Below are positions 27,669 to 35,345 of a stretch of DNA of 64,000 nucleotides, one piece after another. The stretch is taken from NCBI GenBank assembly GCA_002399405.1, contig DHDP01000019.1, positions 186,001-250,000 of the forward strand. The letters are read 5' to 3'. Both the position numbers and the translations under genes were made by a program. Below the pieces are notes generated by a model, which had not been told where the DNA came from, made no database searches, and saw only the letters and a program-made list of their open reading frames with translations. Each line of letters begins with the position of its first letter. The first letter of the stretch is position 1. The DNA comes from Treponema sp. UBA4873. Lineage in GTDB: Bacteria; Spirochaetota; Spirochaetia; Treponematales; Treponemataceae.

Positions 27669-29326
27669 TATTTTCCTCCGTCGTTGTACACGAAACTTCC
27701 GGTCAGTTCAGGATGTTCCTGCCATGGAGCCTTCGCAAGCTTAAAGGGCGTCAGCGTCAGAAGGCGTGAAATTTCCTTATAGAAATTTATTGCACCTTTG
27801 TACCCTGCATACGGACCGGAATAATCGTAGCTGTGAAGCTGCTTCATCGGGATACCCTGTTTCTGCACGACGTATTTTTCCTTAATGCCGGCGGCAATCA
27901 TATCGGGATGATACTTCTCGATAAGCAGTTCCATCTCATGATGATTAATATCGTCGATAATCAGCGTGTTGCCCGGCATATCGTTCATCATTCCGACGTA
28001 GTCGTTAAAATGAATGCCTTCCTTACGGAGCACTTCCATTTCTTCAGGAGTCTTACGCTCGTGGTACTGTTTTTCGTCGGGATGAACGGTAATCTGTTCA
28101 ATGTTGCGGGAATCGGCGTCAACCACGATGTTCGGTATTACTTTACGCCCTTCGTAATCGTCGCGGTGGGCGAACTCGTATCCTGCTGCTACGACATTCA
28201 TTCCGAGTTCCTTGAACAGATTCTGATAATGATGCGCGCGGGAACCGCCGACAAAAAGAGCTACGGTCTTTCCTTTGCATATTTCGTACGCTTCTTTCCG
28301 CGCTTTTTCCACGGCGACCATTTCCTCTTCAATGACTTTCTCGACCTTTTCCTTAAGTTCCTCGTCTCCGAAATATTCGGCGATGCGTCTGAAAGCCCGG
28401 TTTGTCGCGTCGGCGCCGATGAACTCAACCTTGAACCAGGGGATTCCGAATTTAGTTTCCATCATCTCCGCTACGTAGTTAATCGACCGGTGACACATAA
28501 CAACGTTCAGGTCGGCAGTCTGAGCTGAAGTCATTTCGTCATAACAGCTGTTTCCGCTCAGCGTGCATTGAATCGTCAGCCCCATTTTTTCCGATATGCG
28601 TTCCATCTCGAACGCGTCGCCGCCTATGTTATACTCACCCAGGATATTGAACCGGTATTTACCCGGCTTTGGTTTTTCACTTAAACCGATAACCTTCTGC
28701 ATGAGCTTGTTGTTCGCAATATGGTGACCGGCAGATTGGGAAACGCCTTTGTATCCCTCGCAGCTGAAAGCAAATGCGTTCAATCCCGGGTGAGCTTCCT
28801 CTAGTTCTCGTGCGACTTTGTGCACGTCGTCTCCGATAAGACCGACCGGACACGTCGAAAAAAGCGCCATCGCTTTCGGATGGAAAATGGAATAGGCCTC
28901 TTCCGCGGCGGCAAGCAGTTTTTTCTCTCCGCCGAAGACTATTTCGTCCTCCTGAAGATCCGTGCTGAACATGTACGGTATAAAATTCTGATCTTCAGGA
29001 GCCGGCGGACGGGTCTTGTTCCTTCTGGTACCCCACGCGTAAAACGAACAGCCGATTGCACCGTGTACTATCTGAAGGATATCGCGTGTCGGTCCGAGAA
29101 CGACACCCTTGCACCCGGCGTAACAGCAGCCGCGCATAGTCAATATTCCCGGAACTGTCCTGCTGTTCGCCAGAATTTCCGGAACAGCCTCATCGGGTTC
29201 ACGCTTATTAATTACGATCTGCTTTGTTCTTTTTTTATTAACCTTTGACGTGTATGGTTCGAGCGCTTTGGCTTTAAACTCATTCGGATCAAAGTTCATA
29301 TAATCTGCAACTGGTAAGTCAGACAT
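27668..29326 (-). CDS. nifD: Nitrogenase molybdenum-iron protein alpha chain NifD
   Basis: Alpha subunit carrying FeMo-co, 552 residues, longer than the 480-490 of proteobacterial NifD because of an insertion typical of clostridial-type Mo nitrogenases. P-cluster cysteines: CCYAGCKGVV, GAIGCSFYAW and STCPVGLIGDD. FeMo-co residues: Val in GCKGVV, Gln and His in SQSAGHH, Cys in VVMCHRS and His in QLHSYDYSGPY. These favour Mo nitrogenase over the V or Fe-only types. GGAGAAG precedes the ATG. Confidence 0.96.
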   Translation of the reverse strand: MSDLPVADYMNFDPNEFKAKALEPYTSKVNKKRTKQIVINKREPDEAVPEILANSRTVPGILTMRGCCYAGCKGVVLGPTRDILQIVHGAIGCSFYAWGTRRNKTRPPAPEDQNFIPYMFSTDLQEDEIVFGGEKKLLAAAEEAYSIFHPKAMALFSTCPVGLIGDDVHKVARELEEAHPGLNAFAFSCEGYKGVSQSAGHHIANNKLMQKVIGLSEKPKPGKYRFNILGEYNIGGDAFEMERISEKMGLTIQCTLSGNSCYDEMTSAQTADLNVVMCHRSINYVAEMMETKFGIPWFKVEFIGADATNRAFRRIAEYFGDEELKEKVEKVIEEEMVAVEKARKEAYEICKGKTVALFVGGSRAHHYQNLFKELGMNVVAAGYEFAHRDDYEGRKVIPNIVVDADSRNIEQITVHPDEKQYHERKTPEEMEVLRKEGIHFNDYVGMMNDMPGNTLIIDDINHHEMELLIEKYHPDMIAAGIKEKYVVQKQGIPMKQLHSYDYSGPYAGYKGAINFYKEISRLLTLTPFKLAKAPWQEHPELTGSFVYNDGGK

Positions 29327-29340
29327 ATCTTCTCCATATA

Positions 29341-29715
29341 TTAATCAAGTGTTTCGTCACCGTGTTCGCCGTCGCGGATCCGGTAACTGTCGGCTACCGG
29401 CAGCACGAATATTTTACCGTCCCCCGGCTTTCCCGTTCGGTTCGCTTCAATAATCGTTTTTACCACGACGGAAACAAGCGAATCTGGTACCACGATGCTT
29501 ATCTGCCGTTTAGGAATGAGCGTTCCGGCAAACGCCGGGTCATCCATATGTTCCTCGAATTCGATTTTATCCGAACCCAGATACCGTACTTCGACAAATC
29601 CCTTTCCACGTCCGTAACAGTCCTTGGCATTCATCGAACTGATTCCCGCATTAATAAGCGCGCGTTTTGTTTCGTTCATTTTCCCGATTCGTATTACCGC
29701 TAATACTTCTTTCAT
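29341..29715 (-). CDS. nifI2: Nitrogenase PII-type regulator NifI2
   Basis: PII-family protein of 124 residues encoded between nifI1 and nifD. The N-terminal MKEVLAVIRIGKMNETKRAL, YGRGKG and the C-terminal TGKPGDGKIFVLPV motif are PII hallmarks. By family, NifI1 and NifI2 form a complex that binds dinitrogenase directly and switches it off when ammonium is available, controlled by 2-oxoglutarate and ATP. The T-loop lacks the uridylylation Tyr of GlnB. Confidence 0.93.
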   Translation of the reverse strand: MKEVLAVIRIGKMNETKRALINAGISSMNAKDCYGRGKGFVEVRYLGSDKIEFEEHMDDPAFAGTLIPKRQISIVVPDSLVSVVVKTIIEANRTGKPGDGKIFVLPVADSYRIRDGEHGDETLD

Positions 29716-29730
29716 TGCCGGCTCCTCCGT

Positions 29731-30114
29731 TTATAATGCGGAACCGGCGGGAGTTTCGGACGCGGGACCGGATGACGTGTCGGCCCCCGTTTCCTTTACT
29801 CCTGAACTTACGGTATACATTTCATCAACCGGAGAAACGAAAATCTTTCCGTCTCCGAAAGCGCCTTTTTCCCCCGTACGGGCAGTCGCCATAATATCCT
29901 TAATGACGAAATCCTTGTCCGCATCCTTAATGACGAACATGAGCATGGTTTTCGGAACTTCATCGTAGGTTACTTCACCTATCTTGATTCCCCGCTGCTT
30001 GCCGCGTCCTGCAACGTGTGTTTTTGTAACAGCCGGAAAACCATCCGCCATCAGTTTCGCCATAACGTCGTTCGCCTTTTCAGGACGGATGATTGCCTTT
30101 ATCATTATCAGCAT
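29731..30114 (-). CDS. nifI1: Nitrogenase PII-type regulator NifI1
   Basis: PII-family protein of 127 residues directly after nifH. The start MLIMIKAIIRPEKANDVMA, the GRGKQRG loop and the TGEKGAFGDGKIFVSPV nucleotide-binding end are diagnostic. A 20-residue Ser/Thr/Pro-rich tail is extra. AGGAG lies 6 bases before the ATG. With NifI2 it gives post-translational ammonium switch-off of nitrogenase. Confidence 0.93.
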   Translation of the reverse strand: MLIMIKAIIRPEKANDVMAKLMADGFPAVTKTHVAGRGKQRGIKIGEVTYDEVPKTMLMFVIKDADKDFVIKDIMATARTGEKGAFGDGKIFVSPVDEMYTVSSGVKETGADTSSGPASETPAGSAL

Positions 30115-30144
30115 TCTTTTCTCCTATTAATAAAAACTTTCTGT

Positions 30145-30969
30145 TTAATTAGCTAAACCGAATTCCATGAGCAGCTTTTCCAGTTCCGGCATTTCAAGCG
30201 GCTTCGGGATAACAAACATCTTGTTGTTCTCGATCGCTTTTGCGAGGCTGCGGTACTGATCCGCCTGCGGGTCGGTCGGATCGTAGTCGATGACCGTCTT
30301 CTTGTTAATTTCAGCACGCTGTACAACATTGTCGCGCGGAACGAAGTAAATCATCTGCGTTCCGATTTTTTCGGCAAGTGCCTTAATAAGCTCGTCTTCA
30401 CGGTCAGTCTTACGGCTGTTGCATATTAACCCGCCGAGACGGACAGTTCCCGTTTCTGCAAATTTGCGGATACCCTTGCAGATGTTGTTTGCTGCATACA
30501 TGGCCATCATTTCGCCGGAGCAGACAATGTATATTTCCTGAGCCTTACCGTCGCGTATAGGCATTGCAAACCCGCCGCACACGACGTCTCCCAGAACGTC
30601 GTAAAAGCAGTAATCAAGCTGATATTTCGGATCAAACGCGCCGAGCTGTTCAAGCAGGTTTATTGAAGTAATAATACCGCGCCCCGCACAGCCTACTCCC
30701 GGTTCAGGTCCGCCCGACTCAACGCAGCGGGTTCCCTTGAAACCTGTTTTTACAACATCGTCAACGTCAAGATCGTCTCCTTCATTGCGGAGCGTATCAA
30801 GAACAGTCTGCTGTGCAAGGCCGTTCAGGAGCAGGCGGGTCGAATCCGCTTTCGGGTCACACCCGACGACCATCATGTGCTTTCCCATTTCCGCAAGAGC
30901 TGCAACAGTATTTTGTGTTGTAGTCGATTTACCAATACCACCTTTACCATAGATAGCTATTTTTCGCAT
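30145..30969 (-). CDS. nifH: Nitrogenase iron protein NifH (dinitrogenase reductase)
   Basis: Homodimeric ATPase of 274 residues that passes electrons from ferredoxin or flavodoxin to NifDK and also acts in cofactor assembly. P-loop GKGGIGKST at residue 9; [4Fe-4S] ligands in GVGCAGRG and GDVVCGGF. The Arg of CAGRG is the known ADP-ribosylation site, but no DraT/DraG gene is in the window. It is the first gene of the nifH-I1-I2-D-K-E-N-B-fdx operon and has its own sigma-54 promoter about 60-80 bases upstream. Confidence 0.98.
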   Translation of the reverse strand: MRKIAIYGKGGIGKSTTTQNTVAALAEMGKHMMVVGCDPKADSTRLLLNGLAQQTVLDTLRNEGDDLDVDDVVKTGFKGTRCVESGGPEPGVGCAGRGIITSINLLEQLGAFDPKYQLDYCFYDVLGDVVCGGFAMPIRDGKAQEIYIVCSGEMMAMYAANNICKGIRKFAETGTVRLGGLICNSRKTDREDELIKALAEKIGTQMIYFVPRDNVVQRAEINKKTVIDYDPTDPQADQYRSLAKAIENNKMFVIPKPLEMPELEKLLMEFGLAN

Positions 30970-30997
30970 TTTTATTTCTCCTATTTGAAAACTCCGC

Positions 30998-31009
30998 CTT
31001 TCCGGAAAG
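30998..31009. other. 12-base palindrome in the nifH leader
   Basis: CTTTCCGGAAAG lies about 30 bases before the nifH start, downstream of the sigma-54 promoter, so it should be in the 5' untranslated region. It can form a small hairpin just ahead of the ribosome-binding site. Confidence 0.35.
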
Positions 31010-31030
31010 CCGGATTGTTATAATGGTATT

Positions 31031-31047
31031 TGCAATATTCGTGCCAA
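31031..31047 (-). promoter_or_regulatory. Sigma-54 promoter of the nif operon
   Basis: On the minus strand the sequence TTGGCACGAATATTGCA matches the -24/-12 consensus TGGCAC-N5-TTGCA exactly. Transcription should start about 12 bases further towards nifH, leaving a leader of about 50 bases. The divergent NifA-like activator is the obvious enhancer-binding partner. Confidence 0.9.
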
Positions 31048-31050
31048 TTG

Positions 31051-31106
31051 CGGAAAAATAAATTCATTTTTCCGTTAATGCGGACTTTTCTTCAATTTTT
31101 CCGTTA
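31051..31106. promoter_or_regulatory. Inverted and direct repeats upstream of the nifH sigma-54 promoter
   Basis: CGGAAAAAT (31051-31059) and ATTTTTCCG (31066-31074) form a perfect 9-base inverted repeat with a 6-base spacer, ending 4 bases above the -24 element. ATTTTTCCGTTA is repeated at 31066-31077 and 31095-31106, 29 bases apart. These could be binding sites for the activator or a repressor. No classic TGT-N10-ACA NifA site was seen. Confidence 0.5.
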
Positions 31107-31113
31107 TTCCGCA

Positions 31114-31137
31114 ACAATTGTCATGAAAAACAATTGT
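31114..31137. promoter_or_regulatory. Paired ACAATTGT palindromes in the nifH-nifA region
   Basis: ACAATTGT occurs at 31114-31121 and again at 31130-31137, centres 16 bases apart. Each copy is itself a palindrome. The location, about 70-90 bases above the sigma-54 promoter, suits an enhancer site, but the DNA is AT-rich so chance cannot be ruled out. Confidence 0.35.
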
Positions 31138-31173
31138 TAATAACCGAATTTCGAATTGTTAATAATATTTCCA

Positions 31174-31189
31174 GCTACATTTATGTAGC
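31174..31189. promoter_or_regulatory. CTACA-N4-TGTAG operator copy 2 (nifH-nifA intergenic)
   Basis: GCTACA-TTTA-TGTAGC is a perfect 16-base inverted repeat. It sits 41 bases before the -35 of the nifA-like gene and 127 bases above the nifH sigma-54 promoter. It shares the 14-base core with the modA and pyk sites. Confidence 0.7.
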
Positions 31190-31230
31190 CCGGCAGCGGC
31201 AAAACCTTCAATTTTGTAATCCGAATTTTA

Positions 31231-31259
31231 TTGACACATCTTTTTGTTTGTGTTTTAAT
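31231..31259 (+). promoter_or_regulatory. Sigma-70-type promoter of the NifA-like gene
   Basis: A perfect TTGACA, a 17-base spacer and TTTAAT, 52 bases before the start codon. AAGGAGG lies 7 bases before the ATG. Confidence 0.65.
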
Positions 31260-31276
31260 TTTTTACGATTTATAAA

Positions 31277-31294
31277 GAATACAATGGTGTATTC
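31277..31294. promoter_or_regulatory. Inverted repeat at the 5' end of the NifA-like transcript
   Basis: GAATAC-AATGGT-GTATTC lies between the predicted -10 and the ribosome-binding site. It could be an autoregulatory operator or a small leader hairpin. Confidence 0.35.
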
Positions 31295-31310
31295 CTAAGG
31301 AGGCATACCT

Positions 31311-32822
31311 ATGGATAATACACCCAGTGAATTGCAGCTGCTTTATGAAATCAGTACATTTTTGTCGAGCAATCTCGATCTTGACATTGCCATGCAGACC
31401 GTACTCGGACAAATCGGAAACTATCACCCCATACTTTCAGGCTCCATTACCATTCTGAACAGAACCGACGGTCAGATTGAAATTCAGTCATTCTACGGAA
31501 TGAGCAAAGAAGAAGCGAAACGAGGCATTTATCATAAGGGAGAAGGTATTACCGGCAAAGTATACGATACGGGAAATCCTGTCATTGTCGACAAAATAAG
31601 CCTGGAACCCGCTTTTCTCGACAGAACCGGCCAGCACAAAAAATTAAAAGTCGAGCAGTCTTTCGTCTGCGTTCCCATAAAAACGGACACGGAAGTAATC
31701 GGGGCGCTCAGCATCACGCTCAAATGGGAAAAAGAATTCAGGCTTCAGTCCTATACGAGACTTCTTATGATAGTGGCCTCAATTGTAAGTCTCACCGTTC
31801 ACATGCGGCAGGAGAACATTGAAGAAGTTGAGGCGCTGCAAAAAGAAAATTTCAGGCTGCAGGCGGAACTGCACAGCGGATATCGTCCGCAGAATATTAT
31901 CGGTGAAAGTAAAATCATGAAGAACCTGTACATTCAGATGCAGCAGGTCGCGCGGACAAATACGACAGTGCTGCTTCTCGGCGAAAGCGGCGTAGGCAAG
32001 GAAAAGTTTGCGCAGGCGATACATTATTGTTCGGGGAGAGCGGACAAACCTTTCATCACAATAAACTGCGCCGCTCTTCCCGAATCAATCATAGAAAGCG
32101 AACTGTTCGGACATGAAAAAGGCGCATTCACGGATGCAAAAACAATGCAGCGCGGTAAGTTCGAGCTCGCCAACTGCGGTACCATATTCCTTGATGAAAT
32201 AGGAGAAATGCCGCTTTCATTACAGGGGAAATTTCTCCGGGTGCTCCAGGAACACGAATTTGAACGCATAGGCGGCACCGTTACGATTCACGCCGACATA
32301 CGCGTTATAGCAGCTACAAACCGCGACCTCCAGGAACTTATCAGACAGGGAAAGTTCCGCGTCGATCTCTTCTACCGGCTTAACGTTTTCCCGCTCGTCA
32401 TACCGCCGCTCAGGGAACGGCGTACCGACATTCCTCTGCTTATAAACCATTTTGTGGAAATGTATGCGAAAGAACAAAATAAAGAAATAAAAGCAGTCGC
32501 GCAGCCTGCCATGAACCTGATGATGGCATACGCATGGCCGGGAAACATACGTGAATTATCGAACTGCATAGAGCGGGCCGTAATACTTTCGACGGATGCA
32601 ATAATCCACAGCTATCATCTTCCGACAGTCATGCAGAAACCGTCGGAGGACGGGGACAGAAAAAACGGAACGCTTTATCAGATACTTGATTCGGTCGAAC
32701 GTGAAGTGATTCAGAACGAGCTCGACAAGAACAACGGAAACATGGCGAAAACCGCGGACGCGCTCGGAATTACCGAACGCATCATAGGACTGCGCGTTTC
32801 AAAATACAGGCTGCGGCATTAA
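31311..32822 (+). CDS. nifA: NifA-like sigma-54-dependent activator
   Basis: Enhancer-binding protein of 503 residues: GAF domain (about 20-165), AAA+ domain (195-430) and a Fis-type HTH at the C-terminus (NMAKTADALGITERIIGLRV, near 480-500). Walker A GESGVGKE, Walker B TIFLDEIGEM and the R-finger region are intact. The sigma-54 contact loop reads GAFTDA rather than GAFTGA. The region after the AAA+ domain has no C-x4-C pair, so it is not the oxygen-sensing rhizobial NifA type, and no nifL is adjacent. Divergent from nifH with its sigma-54 promoter, which makes nif activation its most likely job. A second, Mo-independent nitrogenase activator role is possible but no vnf or anf genes are here. 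Confidence 0.88.
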   Translation: MDNTPSELQLLYEISTFLSSNLDLDIAMQTVLGQIGNYHPILSGSITILNRTDGQIEIQSFYGMSKEEAKRGIYHKGEGITGKVYDTGNPVIVDKISLEPAFLDRTGQHKKLKVEQSFVCVPIKTDTEVIGALSITLKWEKEFRLQSYTRLLMIVASIVSLTVHMRQENIEEVEALQKENFRLQAELHSGYRPQNIIGESKIMKNLYIQMQQVARTNTTVLLLGESGVGKEKFAQAIHYCSGRADKPFITINCAALPESIIESELFGHEKGAFTDAKTMQRGKFELANCGTIFLDEIGEMPLSLQGKFLRVLQEHEFERIGGTVTIHADIRVIAATNRDLQELIRQGKFRVDLFYRLNVFPLVIPPLRERRTDIPLLINHFVEMYAKEQNKEIKAVAQPAMNLMMAYAWPGNIRELSNCIERAVILSTDAIIHSYHLPTVMQKPSEDGDRKNGTLYQILDSVEREVIQNELDKNNGNMAKTADALGITERIIGLRVSKYRLRH

Positions 32823-32836
32823 TACGGGAGGTGTCA

Positions 32837-33217
32837 ATGAGCGTACTCGACGCAAAAAAATTTATTCTCAAATGCCGGAACGATTCTCTTTTCCGCCGGC
32901 AGGTATACGAATGCAAATCCAAGCAGGAAGTAATCTGCACAGCCCAAAAAGCAGGAATCGAATTCTCGGGCACGGACGTCGCGCGTGCTTTTTCGGAATT
33001 GAAAACACAGGCACAGAATGAAGACGAACTGGATGAAATAGCGGAACTCAAAATGTGGTATGAAATGCAGACGGGAGAAGAGGAAACCGATCCGCTTTCA
33101 ATCTGCTACGCGTGTTCGGTCCGCAGTACCTGTACGAATTACACGAAACTTCAAAGCGGAAAAACGCCTGAAGAAATAAAGCAGGAATCGGCTGCGGAAA
33201 AATCAGACAAGGAGTAG
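32837..33217 (+). CDS. Nif11-domain protein with a cysteine-containing tail
   Basis: A 126-residue protein whose first 75 residues match the Nif11 pattern (FILKCRNDSLFRRQVYECKS, then AQKAGIEFSGTDVARAF). Nif11 domains are known from nif clusters of diazotrophs and as leader peptides of some modified peptides; their nif role is unknown. The C-terminal part has a short CYACSVRSTC segment and a charged end. The ATG at 32837 has GGGAGG upstream; a GTG six bases earlier is possible. It follows the activator by 14 bases and precedes the molbindin gene by 3, so it is probably co-transcribed. The Cys tail does not look like a typical leader core peptide with a cleavage GG. Confidence 0.75.
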   Translation: MSVLDAKKFILKCRNDSLFRRQVYECKSKQEVICTAQKAGIEFSGTDVARAFSELKTQAQNEDELDEIAELKMWYEMQTGEEETDPLSICYACSVRSTCTNYTKLQSGKTPEEIKQESAAEKSDKE

Positions 33218-33220
33218 AAA

Positions 33221-33430
33221 ATGAAACTCAGCGCACGGAATCAATTCAAAGGAACAGTCAAATCTGTAACGGAAGGTGCGGTAAACGGCATCGTTACTAT
33301 CGACATCGGCGGCGGAAACATAATGTCCGCAACAATTTCAATGAACGCCATAAAAGAACTGGGCCTGAAACCGGGAGTTCCGGCAACAGCTATTGTGAAA
33401 GCAACAAGTGTTATGGTCGGAGTAGACTGA
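33221..33430 (+). CDS. mop: Molbindin (Mop/TOBE domain protein)
   Basis: Single Mop domain of 69 residues (MKLSARNQFKGTV, GAVNGIVTIDIGGGNIMSATI, KPGVPATAIVKATSVMVGVD are the family landmarks). Mop proteins form hexamers that bind and store molybdate or tungstate in the cytoplasm. In clostridial nif clusters such proteins buffer Mo for FeMo-co. The start is preceded by AAGGAG. It is last in the nifA-nif11-mop transcript, before a strong terminator. Confidence 0.92.
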   Translation: MKLSARNQFKGTVKSVTEGAVNGIVTIDIGGGNIMSATISMNAIKELGLKPGVPATAIVKATSVMVGVD

Positions 33431-33439
33431 TATTGTCCC

Positions 33440-33486
33440 GCGGAGCTGCTGTTTCTTCCTCCTGTGCAGCGGCTCCGCTTTTTTTT
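33440..33486 (+). terminator. Rho-independent terminator after mop
   Basis: GCGGAGCTGCTG pairs with CAGCGGCTCCGC with one mismatch, followed directly by eight T residues. It ends the nifA-nif11-mop transcript and lies at the end of the opposing pyruvate kinase gene. Confidence 0.9.
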
Positions 33487-35281
33487 ACAATATTCCCTCA
33501 TATACAAGCCCGCGGTTTCCGTCGATTGTTACGGAAAGTCCGGACTCGAGATCCCGAAGTGCACCGGGAACGTCGGTCACCCATACAAGTTTTTTATTAA
33601 TTTTCCGAAGTACGTCGTCGCTCAGATCGCTTCCGAATTCCGCAATTACTCCGTCGACAATTCGTAAAACGGGAATATAACTCTCTGTAATCCGCCAGCA
33701 TAAAAGAACCGGAGCCTTTGTGTTTTCAACGCGATTCACCGCTTCGGAAGGGCTGTCCGCGCGGATAATACGTCCCGATGCCTGCGGCGCCGACGTATCG
33801 GCGCATCCGCAGCACGTTCCCCGGGCAAGAACATTGCCGACAAGAATAACCCTGACCGTATTGGCCATAAGCGGACTGTGAAGCGGTATTCCGGCAACCA
33901 TTACGACGCTGTCCGAAAGAGATACGGCTTTTTCATCAAGCGCCGTCTTTACTGATTTCTGCACCATTTCCTCAGAATCGTTGGTAAAGTCGCAGAGTAT
34001 GGGGCAGACACCCCAGTTGAGCATAAGCTGACGGGCTATCTGTTCATCAGGAGTAACCGCAATAACGATCTGCCCGGGCCGGAAACTGCTTACCATACGG
34101 GCAGTATTTCCGCGCAGCGTCGGCGTAACAATCGCCTTCGCCTTTATATCAGAAGCAAGCATGAAAGCACTGCGCGCGACAAGACGGCCTATGTCGCTGC
34201 CTGTCTCATACGTACGATCTATTTCCATCATGAGGTTCTTATATACATCAGATTCTTCCGCCGTCGTTACAATACGCGCCATAGTCTCAACGGCTTCAAC
34301 GGGATATTTTCCGCCGGCAGTTTCTCCCGAGAGCATAACCGCATCGGTACCGTCGAAAACGGCATTGGCCACGTCGGTAAGTTCAGCCCTCGTAGGCCGC
34401 GGATTCACAATCATCGAATCGAGCATCTGCGTCGCCGTGATAACGGGCTTCCCCGCTTTTCTGCACTTGCTTATTATACTTTTCTGTGCGAGCGGTATCC
34501 GCTCCGTAGCAACCTGCACGCCGAGATCTCCGCGCGCAACCATGATGCCGTCCGATTCGTCTATAATATGGTCAATATTGTTAAGGCCTTCTTCGTTTTC
34601 TATCTTGGAAACAATGCGCGCTCTGCTTCCTAGTTCGGCGAGGTATTCGCGTATCTGCACGACTTCTTCCGGAAAGCTCACAAAACTTGCTGCAATAAAA
34701 TCAATATCCTGTTCGACTCCGAACGCTATATCGCTTTTGTCCTGTTCCGACATAATCGGAAGTCCCGCGTGGACGCCGATAATATTAACATTTTTTTTAC
34801 TTCCGATTTCACCTGAATTGCGCGCAGTACACAGTATAGTTTTCTCTGATACGGCGTCGACAACAAACTCAACAAGACCGTCGGCGACGAGTATTTTATT
34901 GCCCGGCGTAATACGCTCGGCCGCCTTCTTCCATGTCAGCGAAATATGACCCGCTTTCCCGTTGAAGGCTCCGTAGCATTCGCTGTCGTCGGCAGTAACT
35001 TCGAAGCGGTCCCCGGAAGCAATTTTAATAACCTTTCCGTCTTCCGTCGTACCCGTTCTGATTTCCGGTCCCTTCGTATCAAGCATAAGAGCAACAGGAA
35101 TTTTCAATTCCGACGAAATCCGCTTTACACGGTCCATTGCGGATTTATGCCACGCATATGTACCGTGCGAAAAATTGAAACGCGCTACATTCATGCCGGC
35201 AAGAATAAGTCTGCGTACAATTTCGTCGCTGTCTGAAGACGGCCCTATTGAACATACAATTTTAGTTTTCCGAGTTATCAT
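33485..35281 (-). CDS. pyk: Pyruvate kinase with extra C-terminal domain
   Basis: Glycolytic enzyme turning PEP and ADP into pyruvate and ATP, 598 residues. MITRKTKIVCSIGPSSDSDE is the classic start; ARFNFSHG, the Mg-binding MVARGDLGV and the ITATQMLDSM lid motif are present. After residue 475 comes a 115-residue tail like the PEP-utiliser domain of Bacillus-type Pyk, but the phospho-His T-x-H motif is not visible, so it is likely structural. A CTACA-N4-TGTAG site lies 37 bases upstream. There is no good ribosome-binding site. Confidence 0.94.
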   Translation of the reverse strand: MITRKTKIVCSIGPSSDSDEIVRRLILAGMNVARFNFSHGTYAWHKSAMDRVKRISSELKIPVALMLDTKGPEIRTGTTEDGKVIKIASGDRFEVTADDSECYGAFNGKAGHISLTWKKAAERITPGNKILVADGLVEFVVDAVSEKTILCTARNSGEIGSKKNVNIIGVHAGLPIMSEQDKSDIAFGVEQDIDFIAASFVSFPEEVVQIREYLAELGSRARIVSKIENEEGLNNIDHIIDESDGIMVARGDLGVQVATERIPLAQKSIISKCRKAGKPVITATQMLDSMIVNPRPTRAELTDVANAVFDGTDAVMLSGETAGGKYPVEAVETMARIVTTAEESDVYKNLMMEIDRTYETGSDIGRLVARSAFMLASDIKAKAIVTPTLRGNTARMVSSFRPGQIVIAVTPDEQIARQLMLNWGVCPILCDFTNDSEEMVQKSVKTALDEKAVSLSDSVVMVAGIPLHSPLMANTVRVILVGNVLARGTCCGCADTSAPQASGRIIRADSPSEAVNRVENTKAPVLLCWRITESYIPVLRIVDGVIAEFGSDLSDDVLRKINKKLVWVTDVPGALRDLESGLSVTIDGNRGLVYEGIL

Positions 35282-35317
35282 ACTGTCAATATTTCAAATT
35301 CGGAGAACTAAAATCAA

Positions 35318-35331
35318 CTACAGAAATGTAG
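35318..35331. promoter_or_regulatory. CTACA-N4-TGTAG operator copy 3 (pyk upstream)
   Basis: CTACA-GAAA-TGTAG, perfect 5-base arms, 37 bases before the pyruvate kinase start and 15 bases past the stop of the nucleoside phosphorylase gene, which is read in the same direction. It matches the core at modA and nifA and lies where a pyk promoter should be. Confidence 0.6.
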
Positions 35332-35345
35332 GTTTTACGTATCTT

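Noticed and set aside
31060..31200. Classic NifA upstream activator site TGT-N10-ACA
   Set aside because: Several TGT and ACA triplets occur, but I found none at 10-base spacing in this region.
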